Assembly (NCBI GenBank): GCA_900109895.1
Contig: FOBR01000016.1
Span: forward strand, 1-64,000
DNA: 64,000 nt
Direction of reading: 5' to 3'
From: a bacterium A37T11
GTDB lineage: Bacteria; Bacteroidota; Bacteroidia; Sphingobacteriales; Sphingobacteriaceae
Part shown: positions 15,307-24,930 of the stretch, piece by piece
Position numbering within the stretch: position 1 is the first letter of the stretch
Layout: each line of letters begins with the position of its first letter
Notes under the pieces: model-generated
What the model was told of the DNA's origin: nothing
What the model saw: only the letters and a program-made list of their open reading frames with translations
The model's database searches: none
Program-made: the position numbers and the translations under genes

Positions 15307-16683
15307 TTATTCGGGATTTTCAGCTTCCAACCCTGTTGCCAACGTAACGTCTTCCGGAATGGGCAATACAAACCGTGTATCATTGGCAGGCAAGGAATAA
15401 CTATGTCCTTGCAGTACCCGGGTCAGGCCAATACCAGCTCCTGCTTGGTTCAGTCGTTTGATATCCATCCAGCGAACTCCGCGGAAGTAGAGTTCTTTCT
15501 TTCGCTCGGTCAGGATCAGCACTAGGGCTTCTTCGCTGGTGGCAGCAACGTGCCCGATAAATGATCCATCGTGCGCATACCGGTTTTGCAGCAACTCATT
15601 CAGGGATGATAGAGCGCCAGGCACATCGTTTATGCGCGCCAGGCATTCGGCACGTACCAGGTAGAGCTCATCGGTAGCTATCCCATTAAATGGTAGATAA
15701 TAAGCTGTCGTGCCTGCATAACTGCCTTTGAAACGGTATTGATTTGCACCTGTTTGATAAAACAAGCATTTTTTTCGCAGGTCATTGGGCAAATAAGACT
15801 GATATAGCACAGAGTCAACTTTAGATTTTAGTGCAATGACACTTTTTGCCTTTAACGTGCTGTGGTAAATGATTTCTTCCGGACGGTAACTGCTAAAAGG
15901 CGTTTGCGCGTTTGGGTTAATACTGTTATAGTCCAATAGCGCTGAATGCAAAGCCAGGCACTGGTTTGCATTGCTTAGGGCCTGCGCATACCGGCCCATG
16001 GATAAATAGGTCCGCGATAGCCAACCATATGCTGCAGCCTGAGATGGCTGGATAACATGGGTGGGGTATATAGGCAGCAGAGTGATCGCTTCTGTAAAGT
16101 CATGGATAATCTGATCATACGTGCGCTGCAGGCTGGACCGTATTAATGGCTCCTCCAAACTGATGTCCAACCGCAAGGGGATGGCGGGTGTATTTGTTGC
16201 ATTGCTCTCATCGTAAGCGGCTGCCCAGATCCAAGCGAGTTGCTGAAAAGTCTTGGCACGTATAAATAGGGCGCTTCCCCGGCAAATATCCCAGGCTGTT
16301 TCATCACCTAACGTGCGCTTAAGCCGGTTCAGCTCATACAGCACCACATTGCTGGTATAGACCATTCTGTACAGGGTAGCCCAAATATTGTTGGTGCCCG
16401 GTTCAAACACCGAACTTGTACCCCAGATGTACTTTTGCTGGTCATAGGCAGTTAGGCCCATGTAATCTGCATCCTGCAGGTAGTAACTGTCAGCACAGAT
16501 TTCCAGCGTGGCTGGGTCGCTTTGGTTGATAAATTTATCATCATCCAGCAGGGCCTGTAGGTCCTGGATCTGGTCAGGCAACTCCAATTTCTGATCGGGC
16601 TTTTTATCCAGAAAATTACAGCCCTGGAGGGTGAGCAGCAGCAGGAAGCTGCATACAGTGATCGGGTGAAGTGTTTTTTTCAT
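15307..16683 (-). CDS. SusD/RagB-family outer-membrane lipoprotein
   Basis: A 458-aa protein with a clear lipobox (LTLQGCNFLDKKPDQ). SusD features: RAKTFQQLAWIWAAAYDESNATNTPAIPLRLD, SQAAAYGWLSRTYLSMGRYAQALSNA, LTERKKELYFRGVRWMDIKRLNQ. It is the surface ligand-binding partner of the SusC starting 6 bp upstream, and the last gene of the sigma/FecR-controlled locus. Confidence 0.93.
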   Translation of the reverse strand: MKKTLHPITVCSFLLLLTLQGCNFLDKKPDQKLELPDQIQDLQALLDDDKFINQSDPATLEICADSYYLQDADYMGLTAYDQQKYIWGTSSVFEPGTNNIWATLYRMVYTSNVVLYELNRLKRTLGDETAWDICRGSALFIRAKTFQQLAWIWAAAYDESNATNTPAIPLRLDISLEEPLIRSSLQRTYDQIIHDFTEAITLLPIYPTHVIQPSQAAAYGWLSRTYLSMGRYAQALSNANQCLALHSALLDYNSINPNAQTPFSSYRPEEIIYHSTLKAKSVIALKSKVDSVLYQSYLPNDLRKKCLFYQTGANQYRFKGSYAGTTAYYLPFNGIATDELYLVRAECLARINDVPGALSSLNELLQNRYAHDGSFIGHVAATSEEALVLILTERKKELYFRGVRWMDIKRLNQAGAGIGLTRVLQGHSYSLPANDTRFVLPIPEDVTLATGLEAENPE

Positions 16684-16689
16684 AGGTTG

Positions 16690-19600
16690 CTATAAATGAA
16701 AGATTGAACCAATACTGAGGCTTTGGACGGGGGCTAGTGTGGCATAGTCCGGGTCAAGGCCTGCCTTATTGGCGGTCCATAATAGTCCGGGCTGGTTGAG
16801 CTCAATAAAGAATTTAAACTGTTTTAGTGCGTAGTGCAACATCAGGTATTCCACCCGGATGTGGTCGCCTTTTTCGGCCAGAACCGTAGAGTAACTATAA
16901 AAATCATCCCGGGCTGTATAGAAAGGATAGACCATGGAAGGGATCTGTGTATGCCGTTCGTCACCCGGCTTTTGCCACCGCTTGCCATAGTCAGCATGCC
17001 CGCGCAATTGGCCAGCCAGGTCGTTGTAACGAATGGATGGCCGCCTGAAATAATAACCAAACTTATAGGACAAGAGTACGGTAAAAGTAAGGTGCCGCCA
17101 AGTAACCTGGTTGTGCAAAGATCCAAAATAGCGGGCTTGCAAAGGCCCGATGTACACCAGGTCGTTGACTGTATTTTTACTGAGGATAGCCCCATAGTTT
17201 TTGCTGACGGCGCCATTCAAATATCCTTGCGGATCGCCAGTTTGTGGATCCAGGCCGGCCCACCGATACGCGAAATAGCCAAATTGGGGGTAGCCCACCG
17301 TATTTAAAATGCCTCCCCCCGCAGGGATGCTGCCAGATGTTGTGGGGATATTGAGCCGCGTAACGCGATCTTGATAGCTATTAATGATAAAGGTGGTGGC
17401 CCAGGTTATGGGCTTCATAAGATTAAGGGTAGTGAGCTGGATGTCCACGCCGCTACCTTTCATGCCGCCTACGTTGCGTAGTACGGTGTTTTGGCCCAGG
17501 CCCAACGTGGCGTCGATAGGGCTAACCCCATACAGATCTGTCATGGTTTTGCGGTAATATTCAATACTGGCATTAATCCGCTTGTTTTGGCTGTGCACGT
17601 CCAGCCCCAGATTGGTCATGGCCACGTCTTCCCAGCTCAGGTCCGGGTTGGCAAAATGCTGAATGCGCGCAATGGGTGTGTTGGTGAGCGCATTGTTTAC
17701 GGCATAGCGTATGGTGGTCAGGGCGACATTTTGAGGATCTATATTGCCTTGGTGCCCATGGGTTAAGCGCAGCCGGAGGCCTGCTTTTTTGGTGACCTCC
17801 CATTGGCTGAGTTCCCAGGCAACTCCCAGTGACCACAGGGGTTTTCCTTTTTTATTAGTATGGACGCCGAAGATGTTGGAGGCATCCCGTCGAATACTGC
17901 CAGACAGCGTATATCGGTGGGCATACTGGTAGGCGGCATTGCCATAAATGGATAAAAACCGGATGTTGGTTTGTTCATAACCAGCTATGTTTGGAATTTT
18001 GCTGCTGCCCCCGGTAAACAAGGGGTAACTGTGGGCAAAATCTGGTTGTGCAACGGTCAACAGGTCGGGATCATAACCATAGGCACGGGCGTTTTGCTGA
18101 TGGTTTCGAAGTTCACTCCCTTCTGCCCCAAACAAGGCAGAAAGGGAATGGTTGCGCCAATAACGATCATATTGGGCTTGCGTGCGCAAGTTATGTGCGG
18201 TAAGCTGCTGATCGTAGGTGTCTAAAATGGCACCCGGTGGTACGGGAAAGAAAACGGTATCGACAGCCCGGTCCAGCTGGGCGTAGGTATTGACCAGGTC
18301 CCGCACCAGGTAGCTTTGCGCGCCATATAGATGATTGTTTTCAGTGTGTTGACTTTCGATGCGGTAGCGCACAATAAAGCGAAGATCTGGCACAGCTTGG
18401 TAGGCAAACCCAATGCTGGCGTTAACATCCTGCAATTTTGTGACATCGTGTTGCTGCCGGTAATCATCCAGTGGGTAGTATCGCCAATCCAGCAGCTTGC
18501 CTCCCCCTACGGTATCCAGGTAGCCGGATCGGTAATAGGTGGCTAGCGGCAAGGCGCTTCCACTGGCGCTGGCCAACAGGCTATAGATGGGGATATCGCC
18601 AGTTACGGTCGTGATACTGCCATATGCGGGCCGGCCTGTGGTTGCCTGGCTGTGGGTGTAATAAAAGTCAGTTTCTACGGTCAGCTTTTTGCCGGCCTGG
18701 TACTGGTGGCTTAGTCGGCCATGCAGGCGTTTATAACCGGCATGCAGCTCATCGCGGTTTTGGTCATAGGCTCCGGTAAAAGCCCATGCGATGCTGGCGG
18801 TACCCCCTTGGCCGGTCAGGGCATATTGCTGGTTAAATCCAGGCCTATAGCTATAAGTGGTAAAATCTTGCCGCACGTCATGCTGGCTAATAGCTTTAAG
18901 CTGGCTGGCAGCGGCGGCGGGGCTGATTTGCCCACGCCGCTGGCTGAACAGCACTTCGTAAACTGGAGAGAATGGAAGGTGGTTGCTGCTGACGGTATCT
19001 TTAAAGCGGTAGCCATGCTTAAATAAGGCTGTTTCTAAATCCACCAGATCTGCCGGTGCGATCGCTGGCAGCTTGAAAAGGTCTGGTTTGGCAAAGATGC
19101 TCACGTTGGCCTGGGCCTCAAAAGTGGCCGGCTGATTAAATACACCTTTTCGGGTGTTGATGACGATGACGCCATTGGCGGCTTTGGCACCCCATACAGC
19201 TCCGGCAGCGGCATCTTTGAGAAGGGTAACATCGTGTACATCCGCCGGGCTTAGGTTATTGGGATCTCCATGGTATTCAAAATGGTCCAATATAATCAGG
19301 GGTTTTTGGATACCCAGGCTAAAGGTGCTCAGCCCCCGAATGATCAGTTGGCCGCTGGCTATCGTGTTGAGCCGGTCTTGCATGTGCACGGCCCCGTTGC
19401 TGATGTTGGCCAGCCGATCAAGCACGTTGGTACTGACCGATGCATTAAATTGCTGGGTGGTAATAACGGTGAAAGATCCGGTGGTTTGCTCTCTGGATAA
19501 CTGCTGGTAACCCGTGGATACAATTTCTACTTCATTCAACGAGGCGGTATGGGCGGTTAAGATAATGTTTTGCTGTCCACCGGTGGCCTGAACAATTTTG

Positions 19601-20091
19601 GGAGAGTAACTCAGGTGTGATATGTGCAGTTCACCATAGGTGGCCGTAGCGGGAAAAGTAAAGTGCCCGGCGGCATCGGTAATGGCATGGCGCGTATGGG
19701 ATCCGTCTTTTAGGGATACACTGGCTCCTGCCAAGGGATAGCCAAGGCTGTCAGTGATGAGGCCATAAATGGGTGGAAACAGTGGGTTTGATGGGTTAGG
19801 CTTGGGTTGTTTCCGTATGACGATGGTGCGGTCTTCCAAATAATATTCCAACCCGGTGCCACGCAAAATGAAGTCCAATGCCTTTGTTAAAGAGGTATTG
19901 GTGAGGTGCACGGTAATCTTATCCGATCCACCTTCTTGCCGGTTGGCCCATAGGATGTGGTACCCGGTCTGGTCGCTAAGCTCGTTGAATACTTCTCCCA
20001 GGCTGATTTTGTAAAAATCTATGCTGACAAGCTGGCAATAACTACTATACGATATGCCCGTCAACAGAACGAGCAGAAGTATTGTTTTCAA
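16690..20091 (-). CDS. SusC/RagA TonB-dependent receptor with STN signalling domain
   Basis: A 1133-aa protein with a signal peptide (to about YCQL), then an STN/secretin short domain (residues 22-95, ISLGEVFNELSDQTGYHILWAN ... IVIRKQ) that contacts the FecR anti-sigma factor, then a CarboxypepD_reg-like domain (about 108-180), a plug (GYQQLSREQTTGSFTV, IRGLSTF, LLKDAAAGAVWGAKAANGVI) and a TonB barrel. Its start overlaps the FecR stop by 4 bp, so translation is probably coupled. It is expected to import an oligomeric nutrient and signal its presence through FecR to the ECF sigma factor. Confidence 0.94.
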   Translation of the reverse strand: MKTILLLVLLTGISYSSYCQLVSIDFYKISLGEVFNELSDQTGYHILWANRQEGGSDKITVHLTNTSLTKALDFILRGTGLEYYLEDRTIVIRKQPKPNPSNPLFPPIYGLITDSLGYPLAGASVSLKDGSHTRHAITDAAGHFTFPATATYGELHISHLSYSPKIVQATGGQQNIILTAHTASLNEVEIVSTGYQQLSREQTTGSFTVITTQQFNASVSTNVLDRLANISNGAVHMQDRLNTIASGQLIIRGLSTFSLGIQKPLIILDHFEYHGDPNNLSPADVHDVTLLKDAAAGAVWGAKAANGVIVINTRKGVFNQPATFEAQANVSIFAKPDLFKLPAIAPADLVDLETALFKHGYRFKDTVSSNHLPFSPVYEVLFSQRRGQISPAAAASQLKAISQHDVRQDFTTYSYRPGFNQQYALTGQGGTASIAWAFTGAYDQNRDELHAGYKRLHGRLSHQYQAGKKLTVETDFYYTHSQATTGRPAYGSITTVTGDIPIYSLLASASGSALPLATYYRSGYLDTVGGGKLLDWRYYPLDDYRQQHDVTKLQDVNASIGFAYQAVPDLRFIVRYRIESQHTENNHLYGAQSYLVRDLVNTYAQLDRAVDTVFFPVPPGAILDTYDQQLTAHNLRTQAQYDRYWRNHSLSALFGAEGSELRNHQQNARAYGYDPDLLTVAQPDFAHSYPLFTGGSSKIPNIAGYEQTNIRFLSIYGNAAYQYAHRYTLSGSIRRDASNIFGVHTNKKGKPLWSLGVAWELSQWEVTKKAGLRLRLTHGHQGNIDPQNVALTTIRYAVNNALTNTPIARIQHFANPDLSWEDVAMTNLGLDVHSQNKRINASIEYYRKTMTDLYGVSPIDATLGLGQNTVLRNVGGMKGSGVDIQLTTLNLMKPITWATTFIINSYQDRVTRLNIPTTSGSIPAGGGILNTVGYPQFGYFAYRWAGLDPQTGDPQGYLNGAVSKNYGAILSKNTVNDLVYIGPLQARYFGSLHNQVTWRHLTFTVLLSYKFGYYFRRPSIRYNDLAGQLRGHADYGKRWQKPGDERHTQIPSMVYPFYTARDDFYSYSTVLAEKGDHIRVEYLMLHYALKQFKFFIELNQPGLLWTANKAGLDPDYATLAPVQSLSIGSIFHL

Positions 20092-21290
20092 TATACGCTC
20101 ACCCTCCTTCCTGCTATGCGAAAATGTGCCTCGCCTGTATGTTCAAAGAGCCGAAGCACCGTGTGCATACTGCTGGACCGCTCCAGGCTGCCTTCAAAGG
20201 TAATCTGCTTGAGTGCCTGGTTTTCAAAGGTCACATCGACGTCATACCAGCGCGCCAACTTTTTCATAATATTCTCGAGCGGTTCTTTTTTGAAGCTAAA
20301 GATCCCTTGGGTCCAGGCAATTTCGTTTTTGATATCGACGTTGACTTTGGTTAATTGATCACCAATGAGTAGGCCTTGCTCACCTGGAGACAGCATTAAT
20401 GCTTCTCTCCTTGGGCCATTAACTTTAACCGCACCGGAAACTAAGGTGGTGGTTTGTACATTTTCATCCGCGTAGGCAGTGACGATAAACTTCGTGCCCA
20501 AGACGGTGATCGTTTGGTGGTTGGTATGGACGATGAAGGGGGAAGGATTATTATTTACTTCAAAGAAGGCTTCACCTTCTAAAAAGACTTCTCTGGTATC
20601 ACCGCTGAAGCGGCTGGGGTACTTTAAGGTTGATGCGGCGTTGAGCCGGACTTTAGTACCGTCGCTTAATATGATTTGATATTGGCCGCCCTTCGGGGTG
20701 GAAAGAGTTAAAGAAGTGGGCAGAGATGTTTCCTCGCTCCCCGAGACTGCGCTCGGGGCAGGCAGGATGACGGCAGGAAGTTTACTCCCATCATTATATT
20801 TAATATCTTCGTCTTGAACAATAATACCGCTTTGAGCTGAATCCAGTTTGATGGTTTTTCCATTCGCTAAAGTTAGCGTGGCTTGGTTATAGCCGGGAGC
20901 TATTTCATTTACGATTGTAGAAGTTCGATTTACGATTAAGCTATGATAAAAGTATAGGGTAGTGGCTACCGCCACTATGAACAGGGCGGCGATGCTGACC
21001 AGTACCAGGTACCGCTTTTGGCGGTATTTGGTGGGCTGCGGAATAGCGGTGATCTTTTCGTGTACGCGTTGCTTAAGGGTGGTAAGATAGTCTTGAGAGT
21101 CACTTAGTTCGAGCTGCTGGAAAGCGGCGACATCGGTTAAGATGCGGTCCCCGTTTTTAACGTCTTCAACGTATTGGCGGAACACGGGATTACTGGCAGC
21201 CCATTGCTCCAGCTCAGCTTTTTCGTCATTCGTAAGTTCATCCAATAGGTGTTTGCTGAGGAGTTGGGCTATGTAGCGGGTATCTTCCAT
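20088..21290 (-). CDS. FecR-family anti-sigma factor
   Basis: A 400-aa protein: a cytosolic N-terminal sigma-binding part (residues 1-85, with LLSKHLLDELTNDEKAELEQW), one TM helix (about 89-109, VLVSIAALFIVAVATTLYF), a FecR beta domain (about 185-290, LSTPKGGQYQIILSDGTKVRLNAAS ... REVFLEGEAFFEV) and a C-terminal DUF4974 domain (about 320-400, LENIMKKLARWYDVDVTFEN) that docks the STN domain of the receptor. It transduces the ligand-bound state of the receptor encoded directly downstream to the ECF sigma factor. Confidence 0.93.
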   Translation of the reverse strand: MEDTRYIAQLLSKHLLDELTNDEKAELEQWAASNPVFRQYVEDVKNGDRILTDVAAFQQLELSDSQDYLTTLKQRVHEKITAIPQPTKYRQKRYLVLVSIAALFIVAVATTLYFYHSLIVNRTSTIVNEIAPGYNQATLTLANGKTIKLDSAQSGIIVQDEDIKYNDGSKLPAVILPAPSAVSGSEETSLPTSLTLSTPKGGQYQIILSDGTKVRLNAASTLKYPSRFSGDTREVFLEGEAFFEVNNNPSPFIVHTNHQTITVLGTKFIVTAYADENVQTTTLVSGAVKVNGPRREALMLSPGEQGLLIGDQLTKVNVDIKNEIAWTQGIFSFKKEPLENIMKKLARWYDVDVTFENQALKQITFEGSLERSSSMHTVLRLFEHTGEAHFRIAGRRVSVY

Positions 21291-21372
21291 GTGTCTATTC
21301 GTTCTTTTTGGAATAAAAACGGTAAGGAGGAATAAACCTTAGTAAGAAAGTGAAAAAATTTATTGGATCGCT

Positions 21373-21457
21373 ATCGTATCACGATCGTATATAATCGTAT
21401 CAAATCGTATCATTTTTTAAAATAAGCAATAAATAAGAATCGTATCAAATCGTATAA
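21373..21457. repeat. six helically phased ATCGTAT repeats
   Basis: ATCGTAT starts at 21373, 21384, 21394, 21404, 21439 and 21449, with spacings of 11, 10, 10, 35 and 10 bp, so the first four are one DNA turn apart on the same face. Four of the six continue as ATCGTATCA. The cluster lies 83-167 bp upstream of fecR, within the 207-bp gap after the sigma gene, where a regulator of fecR-susCD could bind cooperatively. Confidence 0.75.
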
Positions 21458-21462
21458 TCATA

Positions 21463-21479
21463 CCCCATCTAAGATGGGG
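21463..21479. terminator. GC-rich hairpin after the ECF sigma gene
   Basis: CCCCATCT / AGATGGGG with a single-base centre, 19 bp after the sigma stop on the minus strand. No T-run follows, so it may be an mRNA 3' end stabiliser or a protein site rather than an intrinsic terminator. Confidence 0.4.
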
Positions 21480-21497
21480 ATAATATAGCTTGTTACC

Positions 21498-22091
21498 TTA
21501 AGCCTGGAAATGATGCTGGGCTAATAGCTGTAGCAGGGCAAGGTAGATAAGTAAATTTTTCCCCTTGAAGATAGCCTGCAAAGTTTTGAGGGATTTGGAG
21601 CGGGAGAAATAGATAGTGCTTTCCGTAGTGCCCAGCTTCTCGCAGATCTCTTCGGTAGTGAGCCCTTCCACATAGGTCATACGGAAAATGGCGGCTTGTT
21701 GGGCAGGCAATTTATCGATCTCCTGACTAATGAGCTCGATAAGCTCGCTGTGAATGATCTGACTGAGGCTGTCGGCATCCTGGCTAAGCAGCTCATCGGC
21801 CACTTTTCCATCCAAGTGTACTTGTTGCCGGGGTGTATCCAGGTAGTCCAGACAGGCATGTTTGGTGGCGATAAAGAGAAAGGCTTTGATCTTTTCCGGA
21901 CTGGCAAAATCTTCCCGCCTCATCCAAAGCTTTAAAAAGGAATCAGACACAATTTCTTCGGCAGCTTCCCGGTCATGGATGATCTGTAGCGCAAAATACC
22001 GCAGTGATTTGCCATGCCCATTCATATAATGGTTAAGTGCAGCTTCCTTTCCGGCCCTGAAATCATTAAAGTAGGTATCCTCTGCTGCCAT
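21498..22091 (-). CDS. ECF RNA polymerase sigma factor (FecI-like)
   Basis: A 197-aa protein if started at the ATG at 22091 (MAAEDTYFNDFRAGKEAALNHYM). Longer starts at 22109 and 22142 are less likely because a CATATTTG -7 box overlaps that stretch. Region 2 is visible as LRYFALQIIHDREAAEEIVSDSFLKLW. Region 4 reads LPAQQAAIFRMTYVEGLTTEEICEKLGTTESTIYFSRSKSLKTLQ. It directs transcription of the downstream fecR-susC-susD genes when released by FecR. The C-terminal hydrophobic tail (NLLIYLALLQLLAQHHF) is common in Bacteroidota members. Confidence 0.92.
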   Translation of the reverse strand: MAAEDTYFNDFRAGKEAALNHYMNGHGKSLRYFALQIIHDREAAEEIVSDSFLKLWMRREDFASPEKIKAFLFIATKHACLDYLDTPRQQVHLDGKVADELLSQDADSLSQIIHSELIELISQEIDKLPAQQAAIFRMTYVEGLTTEEICEKLGTTESTIYFSRSKSLKTLQAIFKGKNLLIYLALLQLLAQHHFQA

Positions 22092-22111
22092 ATGTGTGCG
22101 TTTTGTCATTA

Positions 22112-22143
22112 CAAATATGTAAAAATCATTGGATAAAAACAAA
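22112..22143 (-). promoter_or_regulatory. promoter of the ECF sigma gene
   Basis: On the minus strand TTTG (22140-22143) is followed after 20 bp by CATATTTG (22112-22119), one mismatch from the Bacteroidota TAnnTTTG -7 box. It places the transcript start near 22105, which supports the ATG at 22091. Confidence 0.5.
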
Positions 22144-22250
22144 AATTTTACCTTTCCAGTTCATTTTTTTATTGCCTTTGGAAGAACGTTAGTGATTAAA
22201 AATTCCTCAGCTGATGGTAATCCGTCAGCGGAGTTTTTAGCAAAAAGCTG

Positions 22251-22258
22251 TACTTTTG
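22251..22258 (+). promoter_or_regulatory. -7 box TACTTTTG, 4 bp before the pepD ATG
   Basis: It matches TAnnTTTG exactly and ends 4 bp before the start codon, predicting a leaderless or near-leaderless transcript. There is no TTTG at the expected -33 position. Confidence 0.5.
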
Positions 22259-22262
22259 CCTC

Positions 22263-23726
22263 ATGAACGAAGCTATCAGGGGCTTAACGCCCACTGCCGT
22301 CTGGAACCATTTTGCCGATCTGAATGCGGTACCCAGACCCTCCAAAAAAGAACAAAAGGTCATTGCTTTTATTAAAGACTTTGGAGCTAAACTAGGGTTG
22401 GAAACCACGGAAGATGCCGTAGGGAATGTCATCATCCGCAAGCCGGCGAGCCCGGGTATGGAAAACAGGGTCGGGGTTATCCTGCAATCGCACCTGGACA
22501 TGGTGCACCAGAAAAATGCGGATACCGATTTTAATTTTGATACCCAAGGGATCGATATGGTGGTGGAAGACGGCTGGGTAAAGGCCAAAGGCACGACACT
22601 GGGTGCCGACAATGGGCTGGGCGTAGCGACCATCATGGCTATTTTAGAAAGCACAGACATCCCCCACCCTACCCTGGAGGCACTCTTTACCATCGATGAA
22701 GAAACAGGCATGACAGGGGCGCTTGGATTGAAAGGCGGCCTGTTAAAAGGGCGTTACCTGCTTAACCTGGACACCGAAGATGATGATGAGCTAACCATCG
22801 GTTGTGCTGGGGGCGTGGATGTGACCGCTGAACGAACCTATATTCAAGAAAACCTTCCGGCGGATGCGGTGGCTTACCGGATTACGGTGAAGGGTTTGCG
22901 CGGTGGCCATTCGGGCATGGAGATCCATCTTGGGTTTGGCAATGCCAACAAGCTCATGAACCGGTTGCTAAGTGGTCTGGAAAAAGTAGGGCTGCGGGTG
23001 GCTGAAATCAATGGTGGGGGGCTACGCAATGCCATCCCCCGTGAAAGTTTTGCCGTGGTCATCGTGCCGCAGGAACAAACGGCAGCATTGCAACAGAACT
23101 TTGACAACCTAGCCTCCGAAATCGACGCCGAATTTACCTCGTTGGAGCCGGGCCTGGTTATCGAACTGGAAAAAGCAACTGATCTTCCGGACAAGGTGAT
23201 GGAGACCGAGGCGCAGGCCAAACTTTTGAAAGCGATCTATACGGCTCATAACGGGGTTTACCGCATGAGTCCGGATATCGCCGATTTGGTAGAGACGTCC
23301 AATAATCTGGCTCAGGTAGTGGTAAAAGATGGCAAAGCTCGCATTGCTAGTTTGACCCGGTCATCGGTTGAAAGCAGCAAATGGGACCTGGCTGGGGCAT
23401 TAAAAGCAGCTTTTGAATTGGCAGAGGCCACCGTTAGCTTTACCAGTGCTTACCCGGGATGGGCTCCGGACGTCCATTCGCCGTTGTTAAAGCTGGCCAG
23501 GGAGACGTATATGAAACAAAACCATGAAGAACCTAAGGTTTTGGCTTGCCATGCTGGTTTGGAGTGTGGTATACTGGGCGCTAACTATCCGGGCATGAAC
23601 ATGATTTCTTTTGGCCCGACCATCAAAGGTGCACACTCCCCGGAAGAGCGTGCTTCTGTAGCATCGGTGCAGAAATTTTGGAAGTACGTGCTGCAACTAT
23701 TGAAGGATATTCCTTCGGCGGATTAG
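22263..23726 (+). CDS. pepD: cytosol non-specific dipeptidase / aminoacyl-histidine dipeptidase (M20)
   Basis: A 487-aa cytoplasmic zinc dipeptidase hydrolysing Xaa-His and other dipeptides. M20C/PepD signatures: VGVILQSHLDMVHQK with metal ligand His and Asp, TTLGADNGLGVA, the catalytic FTIDEETGMTGA (Glu-Glu), LLNLDTEDDDELTIGCAGG, the dimerisation lid domain with LRGGHSGMEIH, and the C-terminal metal ligand in CHAGLECGIL. Length is normal for the family (about 485). The neighbour at 23723 converges and overlaps by 4 bp. No signal peptide. Confidence 0.95.
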   Translation: MNEAIRGLTPTAVWNHFADLNAVPRPSKKEQKVIAFIKDFGAKLGLETTEDAVGNVIIRKPASPGMENRVGVILQSHLDMVHQKNADTDFNFDTQGIDMVVEDGWVKAKGTTLGADNGLGVATIMAILESTDIPHPTLEALFTIDEETGMTGALGLKGGLLKGRYLLNLDTEDDDELTIGCAGGVDVTAERTYIQENLPADAVAYRITVKGLRGGHSGMEIHLGFGNANKLMNRLLSGLEKVGLRVAEINGGGLRNAIPRESFAVVIVPQEQTAALQQNFDNLASEIDAEFTSLEPGLVIELEKATDLPDKVMETEAQAKLLKAIYTAHNGVYRMSPDIADLVETSNNLAQVVVKDGKARIASLTRSSVESSKWDLAGALKAAFELAEATVSFTSAYPGWAPDVHSPLLKLARETYMKQNHEEPKVLACHAGLECGILGANYPGMNMISFGPTIKGAHSPEERASVASVQKFWKYVLQLLKDIPSAD

Positions 23727-24838
23727 AGTGCATATTCCCGGTAATGCATCGGCACAAAAAATCGTTCAAACAAGACGGCTGTTTTGCTGGGGTCTGCGGG
23801 TGCCTGCAATGGTATGGCATAGTATTCTCCCGTGAGTAAAAGGCCTTCGGGTTTCCGCTCAATAATGATGCGTAAAAACCCATAGCGGTTATCGCAATAG
23901 TTTTCTAGTTTTACGTGCTGAAAAATGGGGGTTTCGTCGCAGACGGTGAGGTCATCGGATAGGGCAATAGGGTGCAGATCTGCATGCCCTCCCGCCCCGG
24001 AAACAACAAAAGGTACAATGGTCCCGTCGGCATAGGTCCGGCTGAAACGCTGATAGTTATGCACGTGCCCGCTAAACACGACATCGGGCTTGACGCCGGC
24101 ATCCTGAAAAGCTTTTTCTAAGAAAGCGATCATGGTCTCACTGGATCCATGGTTGGTATCGGCTGAGTATGGGGCTTGGTGCAGGCATACGATCAGGGCC
24201 TTATGACGCCTTTCTAATTGGGCGGCCTTTAGCTCCTGAACAAACCAAGCCGCCTGTTCTGCATCTATATAACCAAATTTAATGGTATTGCCATATAATC
24301 CGATGATGTTGGCTAAGGGTGTTTTTAGCGTCCAATACGTATTGGGTTGGGTCATGCTGAGCCGCTTGCTGCCCTCCGAAAAGGAAACGGGTCCGGCTTG
24401 CTGAGCACAAAAAACCTGCATATAGGCATCCAGGCTTTGATAGGGTAATTCACTTAAAGGGTTTATTTCAGCGTCATGATTGCCGGGTATGGCAAAGATT
24501 TGACCGGGATAGGATTCGTAAGGCCCAAAAAACTGCCGTGGGTATTCGTGCTGTTCCCCATAATTATAGACAATATCGCCTAGATGGTATAGAAAATCGG
24601 CGGGATGGCTGGACAACTCCCGTACTACCAATTCCTGGAAATCGGAAGGGCGCGGGCTACCAGTATCGCCTACCATATGCAGCGTCATCTTTTGGTCGAT
24701 ACCTGTAATAGGGCCTAATGCCTGTGTGAGGTCCAAATGATATGGATATGGGCCGCTGGGCTTTGGTGGCTCTTTTATTTTGTAGGAATCGTCTGGTACG
24801 TCAAGCCGTAACACGGGTTTCCTTCTCATTGCTTTCAT
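23723..24838 (-). CDS. purple-acid-phosphatase-like metallophosphoesterase
   Basis: A 371-aa protein with the metallophosphoesterase motifs in order: MVGDTGS, LYHLGDIVYNYG (GDxxY), AIPGNHDAE (GNHD/E), then IVCLHQAPYS and FSGHVHNYQR (GHxH). These build the dinuclear metal site. It hydrolyses phosphomonoesters or diesters; the specific substrate is unknown. No export signal is obvious at the N-terminus, so it would act in the cytoplasm. It is 92 bp downstream of the phospholipase C gene in the same direction and could release phosphate from PLC products (inference). Confidence 0.85.
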   Translation of the reverse strand: MKAMRRKPVLRLDVPDDSYKIKEPPKPSGPYPYHLDLTQALGPITGIDQKMTLHMVGDTGSPRPSDFQELVVRELSSHPADFLYHLGDIVYNYGEQHEYPRQFFGPYESYPGQIFAIPGNHDAEINPLSELPYQSLDAYMQVFCAQQAGPVSFSEGSKRLSMTQPNTYWTLKTPLANIIGLYGNTIKFGYIDAEQAAWFVQELKAAQLERRHKALIVCLHQAPYSADTNHGSSETMIAFLEKAFQDAGVKPDVVFSGHVHNYQRFSRTYADGTIVPFVVSGAGGHADLHPIALSDDLTVCDETPIFQHVKLENYCDNRYGFLRIIIERKPEGLLLTGEYYAIPLQAPADPSKTAVLFERFFVPMHYREYAL

Positions 24839-24930
24839 TGCCGCAAAGCTAATGACATCAAATTAAATTACTATTAAATTAAGGTATTTGTCTTAAAAAA
24901 TGCCAAAGATATTGTTTTATGCTGACAATG

